Assembly (NCBI GenBank): GCA_015655975.1
Contig: DVEP01000010.1
Span: 1-38,278, forward strand
Length of the DNA stretch: 38,278 nt
Source of the DNA: Eubacterium sp.
Lineage (GTDB): Bacteria; Bacillota; Clostridia; Oscillospirales; Acutalibacteraceae
Direction of reading: 5' to 3'
A program made the position numbers and the translations under genes. Every line of letters begins with the position of its first letter. Within the stretch, counting starts at the first letter, position 1. Of the stretch, positions 1-8,569 are shown in pieces. The notes beneath the pieces were generated by a model, which was not told the DNA's origin, did no database searches, and saw nothing but the letters and a program-made list of their open reading frames with translations.

Positions 1-66
1 CCATTCCTAAATATATCAAGGTGTTTTTATTTTGTCACTTCTTTCCTCGCTTAAGCTTTTTCTTTT

Positions 67-96
67 CCACCTGCATAGCAGGTGGTTGCCTTTTTT
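67..96 (+). terminator. Rho-independent terminator of an upstream unit
   Basis: A perfect 8-bp stem (CCACCTGC / GCAGGTGG, loop ATA, 67-85) is followed by a T-rich tract to about 96. The gene it ends lies outside the window, since no credible coding sequence is seen between 1 and 66. Confidence 0.75.
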
Positions 97-107
97 ACAT
101 ACAATTC

Positions 108-142
108 AAAAAGCGATTTTTCATTTGATTAATCGCTTTTTT
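108..142. terminator. Second, bidirectional-looking hairpin terminator
   Basis: AAAAAGCGATT (108-118) pairs perfectly with AATCGCTTTTT (131-141) around a 12-nt loop. The A-run on one side and T-run on the other allow it to work on either strand. Together with the hairpin at 67-96 it insulates mreB from whatever lies upstream. The rest of 143-289 is AT-rich and shows nothing else I can support. Confidence 0.6.
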
Positions 143-289
143 ATTTTATCTGAAAAGTTTTAAAATAAACACTTTAATTACTCAGTTAATTTTTTATGCT
201 ATAATTCAAGCAAAACATTTTATAGTTATTAATTTTTATATGATTAAAAAAATATAATTTGTTAAATTTTATATTTTTTTGTTTTTTTC

Positions 290-318
290 TTGTCTAATGT
301 ATTTTATTATTATATAAT
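290..318 (+). promoter_or_regulatory. Sigma-A-type promoter of the mre cluster
   Basis: TTGTCT (290-295), a 17-bp spacer and TATAAT (313-318) make a near-consensus vegetative promoter. The predicted start is near 325, giving a leader of about 65 nt before mreB. Confidence 0.6.
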
Positions 319-389
319 AGCATTGCTGAATTAAAAATATATTTTTTATAAATACACACAATACAACACGATGAAAGCGAGCGAACAAA

Positions 390-1367
390 ATGTTTACGAG
401 AGACCTTGGTATAGATTTAGGAACAGCAAGCACACTTATGTGCAACAAAAGAGGAGATATTGTCATTGACGAACCGTCCGTTGTCGCAGTAGATGTTAAA
501 TCTAAGCGAGTTCTTGCAGTCGGAAATGTCGCAAAAAATATGATAGGCAGAACACCCGGTTCAATCGTTGCGGTCAGACCGCTCAAAAACGGCGTTATTG
601 CCGACTTTGATATGACAACAGATATGCTTCGTGATTTTATGAGCCGTTCCGTTAAATACTTGCTTTTTACAAAAACACGCATAGTCATTTCCGTGCCGTC
701 CGGCGTTACGGAAGTTGAAAGAAAAGCAGTAGAAGACGCAGCAAGAAATGCGGGCGCACAGGAAGTTGAACTCATAGAAGAAGCAATGGCTGCCGCTATC
801 GGCGCAGGTTTGCCTACAAACGACCCGACAGGCTCAATGGTTGCCGATATAGGCGCAGGCACAACAGATATTGCAGTAATCAGTCTCGGCGGAATTGCAG
901 CATCCAAAAGCGTGAAAGTTGCAGGCGACGCATTCGACGAAGCAATAGTGAACTATATGAAGAAAAACTACGATATGCTCATAGGAGAAAGAACTGCCGA
1001 AGATATTAAACTCAAAATCGGCTCCGTTTACGAATACGGCGGAGAGGGCGCTATGGAAGTTCGAGGCAGAAATTTAAACGACGGCTTACCGAAAGCAATA
1101 GAAATCACTTCCGAAGAAATACGGGAAGTTTTGCTCGAGCCGGCAACAATAATCACAGACGCCATCAGAGAAACACTCGAAGTTACGCTCCCTGAACTTG
1201 CGGGCGACATTATCGACAGAGGTATCTATCTCACAGGCGGCAGTTGTCAGTTGAGAGGACTTGACAAACTCATTTCCGAGCGTGCAAACATCACGGTACA
1301 CATTGCGGAAAACCCGACAAAATGCGTCGCTCTCGGAACATCTATGAAACTTCGTAAAATCAGATAA
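390..1367 (+). CDS. mreB: Rod-shape-determining protein MreB (actin-like)
   Basis: The 325-residue product is a bacterial actin. The phosphate-1 loop DLGTAST is at residues 9-15, phosphate-2 VADIGAGTTD at 151-160, and the adenosine motif LTGGSCQLRG at 281-290. Family members polymerise with ATP on the inner membrane face and guide the lateral-wall machinery. Length matches the family (about 330-350). The start gives the normal N-terminus (MFTRDLGIDLGT), but the ribosome binding site is poor, only GAAAGCGAGCG upstream. It heads mreB-mreC-mreD-mrdA, with mreC 18 nt downstream. It could be the Mbl/MreBH paralogue, but mreC and mreD next door favour MreB proper. Confidence 0.96.
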   Translation: MFTRDLGIDLGTASTLMCNKRGDIVIDEPSVVAVDVKSKRVLAVGNVAKNMIGRTPGSIVAVRPLKNGVIADFDMTTDMLRDFMSRSVKYLLFTKTRIVISVPSGVTEVERKAVEDAARNAGAQEVELIEEAMAAAIGAGLPTNDPTGSMVADIGAGTTDIAVISLGGIAASKSVKVAGDAFDEAIVNYMKKNYDMLIGERTAEDIKLKIGSVYEYGGEGAMEVRGRNLNDGLPKAIEITSEEIREVLLEPATIITDAIRETLEVTLPELAGDIIDRGIYLTGGSCQLRGLDKLISERANITVHIAENPTKCVALGTSMKLRKIR

Positions 1368-1385
1368 ATTGTAAGAAGGATTGAA

Positions 1386-2228
1386 ATGAAAAACTTTTTT
1401 AAAAGCCAAAGATTTAAAATTGTACTTTCCGTTTTATGTCTGCTTTTGGCAGGTATGTTGCTTGCGGCAATCAACGGAAGCGGTTCAACAGCGCAGTCAT
1501 CTGTTTTAGGTACTGTTTTTTACCCTGCGCACTATGTTGCGTCCAAACTGTCGGAGGGTGTTGACAAAGTGTTTAAAAACGCAAGCGGAGAAACAGAACA
1601 CCAAAAAGAAATCAACGAATTACAACTTCAGATCTCTGACCTTCAAAGTCAACTTGCAGACTACAACAATATTAAAAGTCAAAACGAACTGTACAAAGAG
1701 TTTCTTGAAATTAAAGACGAAAACCCCGACTATGAATGGAAAGAGTGCACCGTAATAGCAAGAGACAGTGCCGATGTTTACGGCTCTTTCACGCTCAACA
1801 AAGGCAGTACGGCAGGCATTAAAAAAGGGGACGCAGTCATCTACGGCAAAAATCTTATAGGCGTAGTTGACAAAGTTTACCCAACCTACAGCGTTTGTAT
1901 CACAATACTCGACCCTGATTTCACCTGCTCTGCTTACGAAATAGTAACAAACGAAACGAGCTATGTTACAGGTACGGCAAGTCTTGCAAAATCGGGCAAA
2001 ACAAAGTTTGCAAACCTTGACGCAAACTCAAATGTTTCATACGGCTCAATCATCTGCACTGCAGGTATCGGAGAAAGTTTTCCGAAAGGTCTTGTAATCG
2101 GCACCGTATCGGAAACAAAAGACGAAAAAACAGACATTTCAACCTACGCAGTTGTTCAACCCGGAATAGATATTTCTTCTGTTTCAAACTGCTTTGTATT
2201 GACAGGTTTCACGCCTGACGGAGAATGA
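1386..2228 (+). CDS. mreC: Rod-shape-determining protein MreC
   Basis: This 280-residue protein has the MreC architecture: a short basic N-terminus, one membrane helix at about residues 12-29, a Gln/Leu-rich coiled coil at about 70-105, and an extracytoplasmic beta-rich domain with glycine turns (GSTAGIKKGDAVIYGKNLIG). In the family it forms filaments outside the membrane and activates PBP2/RodA. The ribosome site AAGGA is about 5 nt before the ATG. Its TGA (2226-2228) lies just before the mreD start, so the two are probably translationally coupled. Confidence 0.94.
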   Translation: MKNFFKSQRFKIVLSVLCLLLAGMLLAAINGSGSTAQSSVLGTVFYPAHYVASKLSEGVDKVFKNASGETEHQKEINELQLQISDLQSQLADYNNIKSQNELYKEFLEIKDENPDYEWKECTVIARDSADVYGSFTLNKGSTAGIKKGDAVIYGKNLIGVVDKVYPTYSVCITILDPDFTCSAYEIVTNETSYVTGTASLAKSGKTKFANLDANSNVSYGSIICTAGIGESFPKGLVIGTVSETKDEKTDISTYAVVQPGIDISSVSNCFVLTGFTPDGE

Positions 2229-2230
2229 CA

Positions 2231-2761
2231 ATGGAACTCAACAAAAAACAAAACACAATTAAATATGTTTTGTACTGCATTTTAATTCTATTGGCAGATT
2301 TATTGCAGAATACGGGCGGACTTTTACCGTCAATCTTTTCTGCGCACTGTTTTCTTCTCATTCCCGTAACAGTAACTTTGGCAATGAGCGAGGGCGAAAA
2401 AGAGGCGGCGCTTATCGGTCTTTTCGGCGGACTTTTGTGGGACTTGGTTTCTGCCGACCACCTTGGTTTCAACAGCATTTTCTTGGCGCTCTTTTGCCTC
2501 ATCGCATCCTATATTACGGAAAATCTCGTTCGAAATGTCTATATAGTAAACCTCATTGTCAGCGTAGTAGGAGTGTTCATCTACTCTGTTTTGTACTGGA
2601 TGTTATTTGTAGCGTCTTCAAAAGATACGGGCAGTTTTGCAACTCTCGGCTACTACTATATTCCAAGCGCAATTTACACATCTGTCATATCTGTTTTGGC
2701 AGTGTATTTAATCAACCTAATACGGAAAAAATTCTTTAAAAAAATAGAAAAACTCGCTTGA
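2231..2761 (+). CDS. mreD: Rod-shape-determining membrane protein MreD
   Basis: A 176-residue, highly hydrophobic protein with about five membrane helices and the MreD-like stretch ALIGLFGGLLWDLVSADHLG. It lies in the fixed mreB-C-D order. MreD is the integral membrane member of the elongation complex. I chose ATG 2231 over ATG 2225 because the GGAG at 2220-2223 is 7 nt from 2231 but only 1 nt from 2225. The gene ends 13 nt before mrdA. Confidence 0.9.
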   Translation: MELNKKQNTIKYVLYCILILLADLLQNTGGLLPSIFSAHCFLLIPVTVTLAMSEGEKEAALIGLFGGLLWDLVSADHLGFNSIFLALFCLIASYITENLVRNVYIVNLIVSVVGVFIYSVLYWMLFVASSKDTGSFATLGYYYIPSAIYTSVISVLAVYLINLIRKKFFKKIEKLA

Positions 2762-2774
2762 AGGAGATTTTTTA

Positions 2775-4805
2775 ATGAAACTCAGGCACAAAAGTGCAAG
2801 ACCTATAATCGCTCTTTCGATGGTTGCACTTGTGGTGTTCGGTTTTGGTTTTAAACTGTACGATATTCAGATTAAAAACCACGACTATTTTGTGAAAAAG
2901 AACTCCACAATGCAAACATACACGGTACCCATTCCTGCCGCAAGAGGCGATATTGTTGACAGAAACGGAAATCAGCTTGTTACAAACAGGCAGGGCAATT
3001 CCATCATTTTGGACGCTACCGTTTTTCCGTCATCAGACGATAACGAAGCACGAAACACTATCATTTTAAACTTAATAAATCTTTTTGAAAAAAACGGCGA
3101 AGAGTATGTTCAAAATCTTCCTCTTCAGGTAAACTCAAACGGTCAGATTGACTTTTTGACAAACGACGATTTGGACGAAAAAGATATTGCGACAATGAAA
3201 AGCGAAAATATGCTCAATCTTCAGCCGTATGCCACTGCTCAAAACTGTTTTGACGCAGTTGTCGAAAAGTACGGACTTGAGAATTACGACCCGAAAACTG
3301 CAATTAAAATTGCAAATATCAGGTACGAACTCACTCTTATGATGTTTTCCTACAACACACCCGTTACAATAGCGGAAGATGTCAGTCAAAACACCGTCGC
3401 AGCCGTCAAAGACAACACTGAAATGTACAAAGGCGCAGATGTAAGAACTGTCGCATACAGAGAATATGTTGACTCTACCGTTGCACCTCATATTTTAGGC
3501 ACTGTAAGAAAAATCAATGCAGAAGAATATGAAAAGTACAAAGACGACGGCTACAAAATTACGGACGAAATCGGCGAGTCCGGTATTGAGTACGCTATGG
3601 AAAAATATCTTCGGGGAACGGACGGAGAATTGACTATCACAAAAAATTCCGACGGAACTGTTACCCAAGAAGTAACAAAACAGCCTGTTCAGGGCGACAC
3701 CGTAGTTTTGACAATAGATATAGGCTTGCAAAAAGTTGCCCAGGACAACTTGAAAGCAGTTTGCGACGAGGTAGATGCCAACTCGAGTGCAGGCGCAGTT
3801 GTTGTTGAAGATGTCAATACGGGCGAATTGCTTGCAGCCGCAAGTTACCCGACATATGATTTGGCAGACTACTACGATAAATACGACCAACTTATTAAAG
3901 ACAAACGAAACCCGCTCTGGAGCAGATTTGCACTCGGCACATACGCGCCCGGCTCTACATTTAAACCTGCCGTTGCCTGCGCCGCGCTTGAAGAAGGCGT
4001 TATCACAAAAGACACAGAATTCAAGTGTACAGGTACAATGAAGTTCTATGACCAAACGCTTCAATGTTTGCACCAAAAAGCTCACGGCAACGAAAATGTC
4101 GCTGAAGCAATCCGTGATTCGTGCAACATATTTTTCTACAAAACAAGTTTGGAACTCGGAATTAATAAAATGAACGAGTACTCTTCCATGCTCGGTTTCG
4201 GCGAAAAAACAGGCGTTGAAATTCCCGAAAGCAAAGGCGTTCTTGCAGGCAGAGCCGAAAGAGAAAACGCAGGCGGATATTGGAACTTGGGCGACACCGT
4301 TCACGCCGCTATCGGTCAGTCGGACAACCTCTTCACACCTCTTCAACTTGTCAACTACTGCTCAACTATTGCAAACGGCGGTACAAGATACGAAGCACAC
4401 TTTGTGAAGTCCGTCATTTCAAAAAGCAACAACTCAATTTCTTACAAAGAACCTAAAGTTGCAGAAAACACAGGTTTTTCAAAAAGCACACTGTCAACAG
4501 TTCAGGGCGGTATGAGAGATGTTGCGAAGTCAGGCGCACCGGCAAGAATTTTTGACAAACTCAATGTAAATTTGGCTGCTAAAACAGGTACTTCTCAGGT
4601 AAAAGTAAACGGTCAGGACAGAAACAACGGTTTCCTCATTACCTACGGCCCGTACGAAAACCCTGAAATTGCCGTTTCTTCCGTTGTTGAACTTGCAGGC
4701 TCAGGTACAGAAACAGCAGCGTTGACATCTGCTATCTACAACTACTACTTTGCGGACAACTCTGACGAGAAAAAAGCAGAAAATACTGCTACTCTTTTGC
4801 AGTAA
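2775..4805 (+). CDS. mrdA: Penicillin-binding protein 2, elongation transpeptidase
   Basis: A 676-residue class B PBP. An N-terminal membrane anchor (about 12-30) is followed by the pedestal/dimerisation domain containing AARGDIVDRNGNQL. The C-terminal transpeptidase domain has all three catalytic motifs: S394-T-F-K397 (acylated serine), S449-C-N451 and K603-T-G605. It cross-links lateral-wall peptidoglycan and is a beta-lactam target. AAGGAG lies about 9 nt before the ATG. It follows mreD as in most Clostridia, but minCDE and rodA, which commonly come next, are missing; a 155-bp gap and mgsA follow. No terminator hairpin is evident after the stop. Confidence 0.95.
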   Translation: MKLRHKSARPIIALSMVALVVFGFGFKLYDIQIKNHDYFVKKNSTMQTYTVPIPAARGDIVDRNGNQLVTNRQGNSIILDATVFPSSDDNEARNTIILNLINLFEKNGEEYVQNLPLQVNSNGQIDFLTNDDLDEKDIATMKSENMLNLQPYATAQNCFDAVVEKYGLENYDPKTAIKIANIRYELTLMMFSYNTPVTIAEDVSQNTVAAVKDNTEMYKGADVRTVAYREYVDSTVAPHILGTVRKINAEEYEKYKDDGYKITDEIGESGIEYAMEKYLRGTDGELTITKNSDGTVTQEVTKQPVQGDTVVLTIDIGLQKVAQDNLKAVCDEVDANSSAGAVVVEDVNTGELLAAASYPTYDLADYYDKYDQLIKDKRNPLWSRFALGTYAPGSTFKPAVACAALEEGVITKDTEFKCTGTMKFYDQTLQCLHQKAHGNENVAEAIRDSCNIFFYKTSLELGINKMNEYSSMLGFGEKTGVEIPESKGVLAGRAERENAGGYWNLGDTVHAAIGQSDNLFTPLQLVNYCSTIANGGTRYEAHFVKSVISKSNNSISYKEPKVAENTGFSKSTLSTVQGGMRDVAKSGAPARIFDKLNVNLAAKTGTSQVKVNGQDRNNGFLITYGPYENPEIAVSSVVELAGSGTETAALTSAIYNYYFADNSDEKKAENTATLLQ

Positions 4806-4881
4806 AACATTTGTTTTTATTAAAATTAAGTCGAAAAAGCAGTATAATAATAAAAAAATTCTAAAATAATTTTGCGTTTTT

Positions 4882-4911
4882 TTGTTTTTTATTGCTTTTT
4901 TGTTGTATAAT
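4882..4911 (+). promoter_or_regulatory. Promoter candidate for mgsA
   Basis: TTGTTT (4882-4887), an 18-bp spacer and TATAAT (4906-4911), with a start predicted near 4918 and a leader of about 43 nt to the mgsA ATG. The -35 lies in a T-rich stretch, so only the -10 is distinctive. Confidence 0.45.
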
Positions 4912-4960
4912 ATTAAAAATTATGATATTATATTTCAGAAGATATTAGGGGGAGAGATAT

Positions 4961-5371
4961 ATGAATATAGCACTTATTGCGCACGATGCAAAAAAAGAAC
5001 TTCTCGTTCAGTTTTGTATAGCATACTGCGGAATAATCTCAAGGCACAATGTTTGTGCCACCGGTACGACAGGAAAACTTGTTCAAGATGCAACAGGCTT
5101 GAAAATTAATTGTTTTTTAAGCGGAGCGCAAGGCGGCGGTCAGCAAATTGCCAGCCGTATTGCCTGCAACGAAATAGATATTTTAATATTTTTCAGAGAC
5201 CCGCTTTCACCAAAACCGCATGAGCCGAGCGACAACGACCTTTTGAGGCTTTGCGATGTTCACAATATTCCTTTTGCGACAAACATTGCGACAGCCGAAG
5301 CTTTAATTCACGGTATCGAGCGCGGAGATTTCGATTGGCGTGAAATTGTAAATCCTAAATACAATAGTTAA
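4961..5371 (+). CDS. mgsA: Methylglyoxal synthase family protein, altered active site
   Basis: The 136-residue product matches methylglyoxal synthase (dihydroxyacetone phosphate to methylglyoxal plus phosphate) along its length: IALIAHD near the N-terminus, the phosphate-binding ATGTTG (33-38), LIFFRDPL (75-82) and NIPFATNIATAEALI. Against the E. coli enzyme, His98 and Asp91 are kept (H87, D80). The catalytic Asp71 of GGDQQ is Gly60 here (GGGQQ), and the Asp101 position reads PSD rather than PD. Activity is therefore uncertain, although the fold is clear. The ribosome site GGGGGAG is optimal. It follows mrdA, where clostridial mgsA usually sits after rodA. Confidence 0.85.
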   Translation: MNIALIAHDAKKELLVQFCIAYCGIISRHNVCATGTTGKLVQDATGLKINCFLSGAQGGGQQIASRIACNEIDILIFFRDPLSPKPHEPSDNDLLRLCDVHNIPFATNIATAEALIHGIERGDFDWREIVNPKYNS

Positions 5372-5378
5372 CACTTCT

Positions 5379-5408
5379 CGGGTGGGTTTTTCCCGCCCGT
5401 AGTTTTTT
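5379..5408 (+). terminator. Terminator between mgsA and hisS
   Basis: CGGGTGGG (5379-5386) pairs with CCCGCCCG (5392-5399; one T-G wobble) over a 5-nt T loop, followed by TAGTTTTTT. It ends 15 nt before the hisS start, so hisS either has a promoter inside the mgsA end or relies on read-through. No T-box sequence fits in the gap. Confidence 0.75.
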
Positions 5409-5423
5409 GATTGGAGAGTTTTT

Positions 5424-6770
5424 ATGGCGCTTATTACAAAAGCAATAAAAGGGACGAAAGATGTTTTACCCTCTCAAGTACATAAGTATCAATATGTTGA
5501 ATCTAAAATGATAGAAATCGCAGGAAATTTCGGTTTCAAAGAAATCAGAACTCCTGTTTTTGAACACACAGAACTTTTTGAGCGCGGCGTAGGCGACACT
5601 ACGGATGTTGTACAAAAAGAAATGTACACTTTCAACGATAAAGGCGGCAGGTCAATCACTCTGCGCCCCGAAGGTACGGCGGGAGCGGCAAGAGCTTTTC
5701 TTGAAAACGGTCTTGCAAACGAGGCTTTGCCACAAAAAGTCTGCTACTCTATTTCCTGTTACAGATATGAAAAACCGCAGGCAGGCAGACTCCGTGAATT
5801 TCATCAGTTCGGTGTTGAATGTTTCGGCACTCAAAGTCCTATGGCAGACGCTGAACTCATAGCGCTTGCAGACTCGATTTTCAAATCTTTGGGAATTAAA
5901 GATTTAAGTTTGCAAATAAACTCAATCGGTTGTCCGAAATGCCGTGCAAAATACCACGAGGCACTCAAAAAATATTTCACAGACAGAAAAGATGAACTTT
6001 GCGACACCTGCAAAGGCAGACTTAACAAAAACCCGATGCGTATCCTTGACTGCAAAAGTCCGATTTGTGCTGAAATAGCAAAAGACGCACCCGTAATGCT
6101 TGACTATCTTTGCGACGAATGTAAAGAGCACTTTGAACTTGTTAAAAAGTTTTTGACTGCTCAAAACATAGATTTTGAAGTAAACACAAAAATCGTTCGA
6201 GGTCTTGACTACTACACAAAAACGGTATTTGAGTTTGTATCGAACTCAATCGGCGCTCAAGGCACTGTTTGCGGCGGCGGAAGATACGACGGACTTATTG
6301 ACGAACTCGGCGGCGCACACACTCCGAGCCTCGGCTTTGCACTCGGTATAGAAAGACTGATGCTTCTTATGGAAAGTGAAAACTGCGACTTCCCCGAAGC
6401 AGAAGTACCCGACCTGTTCATAGTTACAATGGGAGAAAAAGCACAACTCAAAGCAATAGAAATTGCAAAAGATATGCGAGATGAGGGCTTCAGCGTTGTC
6501 TATGATTTAAACGGCCGTTCTTTGAGAGCGCAGATGAAATATGCAGACAAACTCGGCGCAAAATTCAACATTGTGCTCGGTGAAAACGAAATTGAAAATA
6601 AAATTGTATCTTTGAAAAATATGCAAAACGGCGAGTCGGAAGACATATCGCTCGAAACTTTTGTTTCGGGATTTTACAATTTTTCACTTTCAGAAGAATT
6701 GAAAAATATTGAAATCGGCGGAGAAGAACTCGACTTTGCGTCGCTTTTCGGATTGGAGAATAAAGAATGA
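5424..6770 (+). CDS. hisS: Histidyl-tRNA synthetase
   Basis: A 448-residue class II aminoacyl-tRNA synthetase charging tRNA-His. Motif 2 is at about residues 113-132 (FHQFGVE), the HisA signature VRGLDYYT at 258-265, HisB GGGRYDGL at 284-291 and motif 3 LGIERL at 307-312. An insertion at about 170-233 carries three CxxC pairs (C170/C173, C193/C196, C230/C233) plus C210 and C215, a pattern that suggests metal binding (inference). The C-terminal part is the anticodon-binding domain. GGAG is 7 nt before the ATG. The stop overlaps the aspS start (ATGA), so hisS and aspS are one translationally coupled unit. Confidence 0.97.
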   Translation: MALITKAIKGTKDVLPSQVHKYQYVESKMIEIAGNFGFKEIRTPVFEHTELFERGVGDTTDVVQKEMYTFNDKGGRSITLRPEGTAGAARAFLENGLANEALPQKVCYSISCYRYEKPQAGRLREFHQFGVECFGTQSPMADAELIALADSIFKSLGIKDLSLQINSIGCPKCRAKYHEALKKYFTDRKDELCDTCKGRLNKNPMRILDCKSPICAEIAKDAPVMLDYLCDECKEHFELVKKFLTAQNIDFEVNTKIVRGLDYYTKTVFEFVSNSIGAQGTVCGGGRYDGLIDELGGAHTPSLGFALGIERLMLLMESENCDFPEAEVPDLFIVTMGEKAQLKAIEIAKDMRDEGFSVVYDLNGRSLRAQMKYADKLGAKFNIVLGENEIENKIVSLKNMQNGESEDISLETFVSGFYNFSLSEELKNIEIGGEELDFASLFGLENKE

Positions 6771-8554
6771 AAGAGACTATAAAAGGGCTTAAAAGAACAA
6801 ATTACTGCGGAGAGCTGCGACTTTCCGACGCAGGAAAAACAGTTACACTTTTCGGCTGGGCTCAAAGACAAAGAGACCTTGGCAACCTCATTTTCATAGA
6901 CTTGCGCGACAGAACAGGTATAGTTCAACTTTCTTTTACCGATTCAACAGACAAAGAAGTTTTCAAAAAAGCGCAAAGTGTAAGAAGCGAGTTTGTAGTT
7001 GCCGCAGTCGGCGAAGTGCGTGAAAGAGAAAGCAAAAACAAAGATATTCCGACAGGCGAAATAGAAGTTGCCGTTACCGAATTCAGAATCATCAGCAAGG
7101 CTCAGACACCGCCTTTTGAAATTGCTAACTCAGAAAAAGTAGGCGATGAAACTACTTTGAAGTACAGATACTTAAATCTTCGCAATCAAAAACTCACGCA
7201 AAACATTTTAATGCGTCATAAAATCGCTCAAATTGCAAGAGAGTATTTTTACGCAAACGATTTTATAGAGATTGAAACACCGATGCTCATCAAATCTACT
7301 CCCGAAGGTGCAAGAGACTATGTTGTGCCGTCAAGAGTTCACAACGGCAAATTTTACGCTTTGCCTCAAAGTCCGCAAATTTATAAGCAACTTTGTATGG
7401 TTGCAGGCTTTGACAGATATATTCAGCTTGCCCGTTGTTTCAGAGACGAAGACTTGAGAGCAGACCGTCAGCCTGAATTTACTCAAATTGACCTTGAAAT
7501 GTCTTTTGTCGATACAGACGACATTATGGATATGGCTGAGGGCTTTATCAAAAAATTGATGAAAGAAACAATAGATGTTGATATTGACGCTCCTTTGCCG
7601 AGAATGACATTTGCAACAGCAATGGAAAAGTACGGTTCGGACAAGCCCGACACAAGATTTGATATGCTTATTGAAGATATTACAGAGTGGGCAAAGACCA
7701 CCGACTTCGTTGTTTTCCAAAACGCAATCAATGACGGCGGAAGCGTTAAAGCAATAGTTGCTAAAAACTCTGCAAGCGTATATACAAGAAAGAAAATTGA
7801 CAAACTCACAGAACACGCAAAAGGTATCGGCGCAAAAGGTTTGGCATACATTCGCTGGGCAGACGAAAAACCAAACTGCTCATTTGCAAAATTCTTGCAG
7901 GAAGGTCAACTTGAAACACTTACCCAACAATTAAATGTTGAAAAAGGCGACTGTGTTTTCATTGTTTCCGACAAAACAAGCAAAGCGCTTTCAATTCTCG
8001 GCTCACTCCGTCTTATCGTGGCAAAAGAACTTGACATCATCCCCGAAAACAAATGGAACTATTTGTGGATTACGGAAATGCCTTTCTTCGAGTACGACGA
8101 AGAAAGCGGAGAGTGGATTGCAATGCACCACCCGTTTACTATGCCGCTTGAAGAGTGTATAGAGTACCTCGACACCGACAAAGCAAAAGTCAGAGCGCAG
8201 GCTTTCGACCTTGTTCTTAACGGAACAGAACTTTCATCAGGCTCAATGCGTATCACAGACTGCGAACTTCAGACAAAAATGTTTGAACTGTTAGGTATGT
8301 CGCAGGAAGAAATAGACGCAAAGTTCGGTTTCCTTGTAGAAGCATACCACTACGCTTCCCCGCCTCACGGAGGTATGGGTATCGGTCTTGACCGTCTTGC
8401 AATGCTTATCTGCGGTGCAGACAGTCTGCGTGATGTTACTGCTTTCCCGAAAGTCCAAAATGCAAGCGAACTTATGAGCAGTTGCCCGTCAGAAATTGAC
8501 AAAATTCAACTTGACGAACTCGGAATTGATTTACTCAGTAAAAATGAAGAATGA
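6767..8554 (+). CDS. aspS: Aspartyl-tRNA synthetase, bacterial type
   Basis: A 595-residue class II synthetase. The N-terminal OB-fold anticodon domain contains LFGWAQRQRDLGNLIFIDLR. The catalytic core follows, with motif 2 RCFRDEDLRADRQPEF around residue 225, a GAD-type insertion typical of bacterial AspRS, and motif 3 GLDRLAMLI near the C-terminus. Length is normal (about 590). The ATG overlaps the hisS stop by 4 nt; the GGAG of the hisS tail serves as ribosome site. The next gene starts 15 nt downstream, so hisS-aspS-yfbR is probably one transcript. It may also charge tRNA-Asn if the host uses the amidation route, which cannot be decided here. Confidence 0.97.
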   Translation: MKETIKGLKRTNYCGELRLSDAGKTVTLFGWAQRQRDLGNLIFIDLRDRTGIVQLSFTDSTDKEVFKKAQSVRSEFVVAAVGEVRERESKNKDIPTGEIEVAVTEFRIISKAQTPPFEIANSEKVGDETTLKYRYLNLRNQKLTQNILMRHKIAQIAREYFYANDFIEIETPMLIKSTPEGARDYVVPSRVHNGKFYALPQSPQIYKQLCMVAGFDRYIQLARCFRDEDLRADRQPEFTQIDLEMSFVDTDDIMDMAEGFIKKLMKETIDVDIDAPLPRMTFATAMEKYGSDKPDTRFDMLIEDITEWAKTTDFVVFQNAINDGGSVKAIVAKNSASVYTRKKIDKLTEHAKGIGAKGLAYIRWADEKPNCSFAKFLQEGQLETLTQQLNVEKGDCVFIVSDKTSKALSILGSLRLIVAKELDIIPENKWNYLWITEMPFFEYDEESGEWIAMHHPFTMPLEECIEYLDTDKAKVRAQAFDLVLNGTELSSGSMRITDCELQTKMFELLGMSQEEIDAKFGFLVEAYHYASPPHGGMGIGLDRLAMLICGADSLRDVTAFPKVQNASELMSSCPSEIDKIQLDELGIDLLSKNEE

Positions 8555-8569
8555 GAAAAGAGGGTAACC

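Noticed and set aside
269..907. 212-codon open frame on the minus strand over mreB
   Set aside because: Antisense to a certain gene, low-complexity composition, no ribosome site and no family; a shadow frame.
3495..4346. 283-codon minus-strand frame opposite mrdA
   Set aside because: Cys/Phe-rich product typical of antisense readings of A-rich coding DNA. The PBP2 motifs on the plus strand are decisive.
5372..5423. T-box leader for hisS-aspS
   Set aside because: The gap is 52 bp and holds only a simple terminator; too short for a T-box and no T-box sequence present.
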